Source of the DNA: JAVMKJ01 sp031732875
Lineage (GTDB): Bacteria; Pseudomonadota; Gammaproteobacteria; Competibacterales; Competibacteraceae
Reading direction: 5' to 3'
Assembly: GCA_031732875.1 (NCBI GenBank)
Contig: JAVMKL010000100.1
Span: 1-5,810 of the forward strand
DNA: 5,810 nt
Below the pieces are notes generated by a model, which saw only the letters and a list, made by a program, of their open reading frames with translations, was not told the DNA's origin and searched no databases. Position numbers and translations under genes: made by a program. Each line of letters starts with the position of its first letter. Position 1 is the stretch's first letter. Shown piece by piece: positions 4,622 to 5,810 of the stretch.

Positions 4622-5810
4622 ATGAGCGAGACACCCCCCACCTGGGAAGAAATCGCCCAAGTCGGCGATATCGAACGCTGGGTCGTCACCCGGCTCCGAC
4701 AACTCGGCCTGCTGGATGAAGTTACCGATCCCGCCAAGCTGACCGGCGCCGCCCTGCGCCAGTACAAGGCCCGTCGCGAGGAAGAACGGCGCGTCCGCAA
4801 GCAGTTGCGCCAGCAGGGTTGGGCCGCCTTCCGCCAAGCCCATCTGGTCCATCTCGGCGCGGATGTGTTCCATCACGACACGCCGGACCAGGATCGCTAC
4901 GACCTGCCCGATCCCGAAACCCGGCGCGAGGCCAACGCCCTGCCGGCGCTCAAGGATGCCCAGGCGCTGGCCAAGGCGCTCGATCTGTCCATTCCCCGCC
5001 TGCGCTGGCTGGCGTTTCACCGCGAAGTGGACAGCGGCAGCCACTACCAGTACTGGACCATTCCCAAGCGCGACGGTGGCGCCCGCCTGATCAGCGCGCC
5101 CAAGCCGACGCTGAAAAAGACCCAACGTTGGATTTTGCGCCAGATCGCCGAACGTCTGCCGGTTCATGGCGCCGCGCACGGCTTCCTGCCGGGTCGCAGC
5201 ATCTTCAGTAACGCCGCCGTTCACGCCGGTGCCCGGACGGTGGTCAAGCTCGACATCCGCCATTTTTATCCGACCGTGACCTGGCGACGGGTCAAGGGCC
5301 TGTTTCGCAAGGGCGGTTACGGCGAACAGGTCGCCACGGTGCTGGCCCTGCTCTGCACCGAAGCGCCGCGCGAATTGCTGCAACTCGACGGCAAGCATTA
5401 CCACGTCGCCAGCGGGCCGCGTGCCCTGCCGCAAGGCGCTCCGACCAGTCCAGCCCTCAGCAATACCGTTTGCCTGCGGCTGGACTGCCGTTTGTCGGGC
5501 CTGAGCCAAAAACTGGGATTCCGCTACACCCGCTATGCCGACGATCTGACCTTTTCCTGGCACGACGGAGCACCGCCGCCGCTGGGCCGCCTGCTGCGCT
5601 GCGTTCACCTGATTCTCAAGGCCGAAGGTTTCGTTCCCCACCCGGAAAAAACTCGGATTCTGCGCCGGGGCCGCCGGCAAACCGTGACGGGTCTGGTGGT
5701 CAACGAAGCGCCATCTGGCAGTCCGGCCCGGGTGCCGCGCGCCCAGGTCCGGCGTCTGCGCGCCGCCTTGCACAACCGCCTGAACGGCAAGCCCGGCAAG
5801 GAAGGTGAAA
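4622..5810 (+). CDS. ret: Retron reverse transcriptase, C-terminus beyond window
   Basis: 396 residues are visible and the frame is open at the window edge. The enzyme copies the msd part of the adjacent RNA into DNA, primed from the 2'-OH of a guanosine in the msr. Motifs in order: NAAVH (197-201), the retron-specific NAxxH; catalytic Asp211 in VVKLDIRHFYP; ALPQGAPTSPALSN (268-281); YADD (305-308) with catalytic Asp307 and Asp308; and VTG (355-357), the second retron hallmark. HNRLNGKPGKEGE near the visible end is also retron-like. About 140 residues precede the polymerase domain (IPKRDGGARLISAP), longer than in Ec86-type enzymes and like myxobacterial retron RTs, as does VHGAAHGFLPGRS; that comparison is from memory. 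ATG 4622 has GGAAACGG just upstream and lies 15 bases after a2. The protein probably lacks only the end of the thumb. Confidence 0.96.
   Translation, partial: MSETPPTWEEIAQVGDIERWVVTRLRQLGLLDEVTDPAKLTGAALRQYKARREEERRVRKQLRQQGWAAFRQAHLVHLGADVFHHDTPDQDRYDLPDPETRREANALPALKDAQALAKALDLSIPRLRWLAFHREVDSGSHYQYWTIPKRDGGARLISAPKPTLKKTQRWILRQIAERLPVHGAAHGFLPGRSIFSNAAVHAGARTVVKLDIRHFYPTVTWRRVKGLFRKGGYGEQVATVLALLCTEAPRELLQLDGKHYHVASGPRALPQGAPTSPALSNTVCLRLDCRLSGLSQKLGFRYTRYADDLTFSWHDGAPPPLGRLLRCVHLILKAEGFVPHPEKTRILRRGRRQTVTGLVVNEAPSGSPARVPRAQVRRLRAALHNRLNGKPGKEGE

Noticed and set aside
4583..5773. 396-codon reverse-strand reading frame opposite the RT
   Set aside because: It lies entirely over the RT gene and a2, its translation is low-complexity Gln/Gly/Ala with no recognisable motif, and the plus strand carries every retron RT motif. 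High-GC shadow.
4622..5810. RT as a group II intron or diversity-generating retroelement enzyme
   Set aside because: NAxxH and VTG are retron hallmarks and a complete msr-msd lies directly upstream; no maturase or HNH domain is visible in the part seen, and no template/variable repeats were found.
1..5810. CRISPR array, tRNA, rRNA or insertion sequence
   Set aside because: No regularly spaced repeats, no cloverleaf or rRNA-like stretch and no transposase motif were seen on either strand.

Overview
The window is GC-rich (sampled coding lines 65-77% GC by hand count) and bacterial. CysE, the IscU-like protein and IscA look proteobacterial, most like a gammaproteobacterium. This rests on remembered family sequences, not on a search, and I would not name a genus.

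Region 1 (57-1651) is a tight plus-strand operon: serine acetyltransferase (cysE), an IscU-type Fe-S scaffold, and IscA. Gaps are 8 and 21 bp. It joins cysteine supply to Fe-S cluster assembly. The cysteine desulfurase (iscS/nifS) that would link the two is not in the window, nor are hscB, hscA or fdx downstream. The scaffold is odd: the first of its three cluster-ligand cysteines is glycine and the following Asp is Glu.

Region 2 (1652-1936) is a non-coding spacer full of inverted repeats. It includes an 18-bp perfect palindrome just after iscA and a nested set at 1744-1810. A consensus TATAAT at 1852 precedes the next gene.

Region 3 (1937-5810) reads as a retron, probably an anti-phage system. 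In order it holds a 599-residue protein with a winged helix, a SWIM zinc finger (CxCx12CxH) and a WGR-like C-terminus; two small overlapping genes of lower GC (76 and 75 aa); a complete retron non-coding RNA (4331-4606); and a reverse transcriptase that runs off the window end. The RNA has 28-nt a1/a2 repeats with one mismatch, a TTAGC branch-site candidate, an msr hairpin and a 44-bp msd hairpin. The RT carries NAxxH, PQG, YADD and VTG motifs and resembles myxobacterial retron RTs from memory. A winged-helix/SWIM partner fits what I recall as retron type XIII. The two small genes between partner and RNA are not part of that description as I know it and are either unrelated passengers or an extra component. 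Reverse-strand reading frames over the large genes look like GC-rich shadows.
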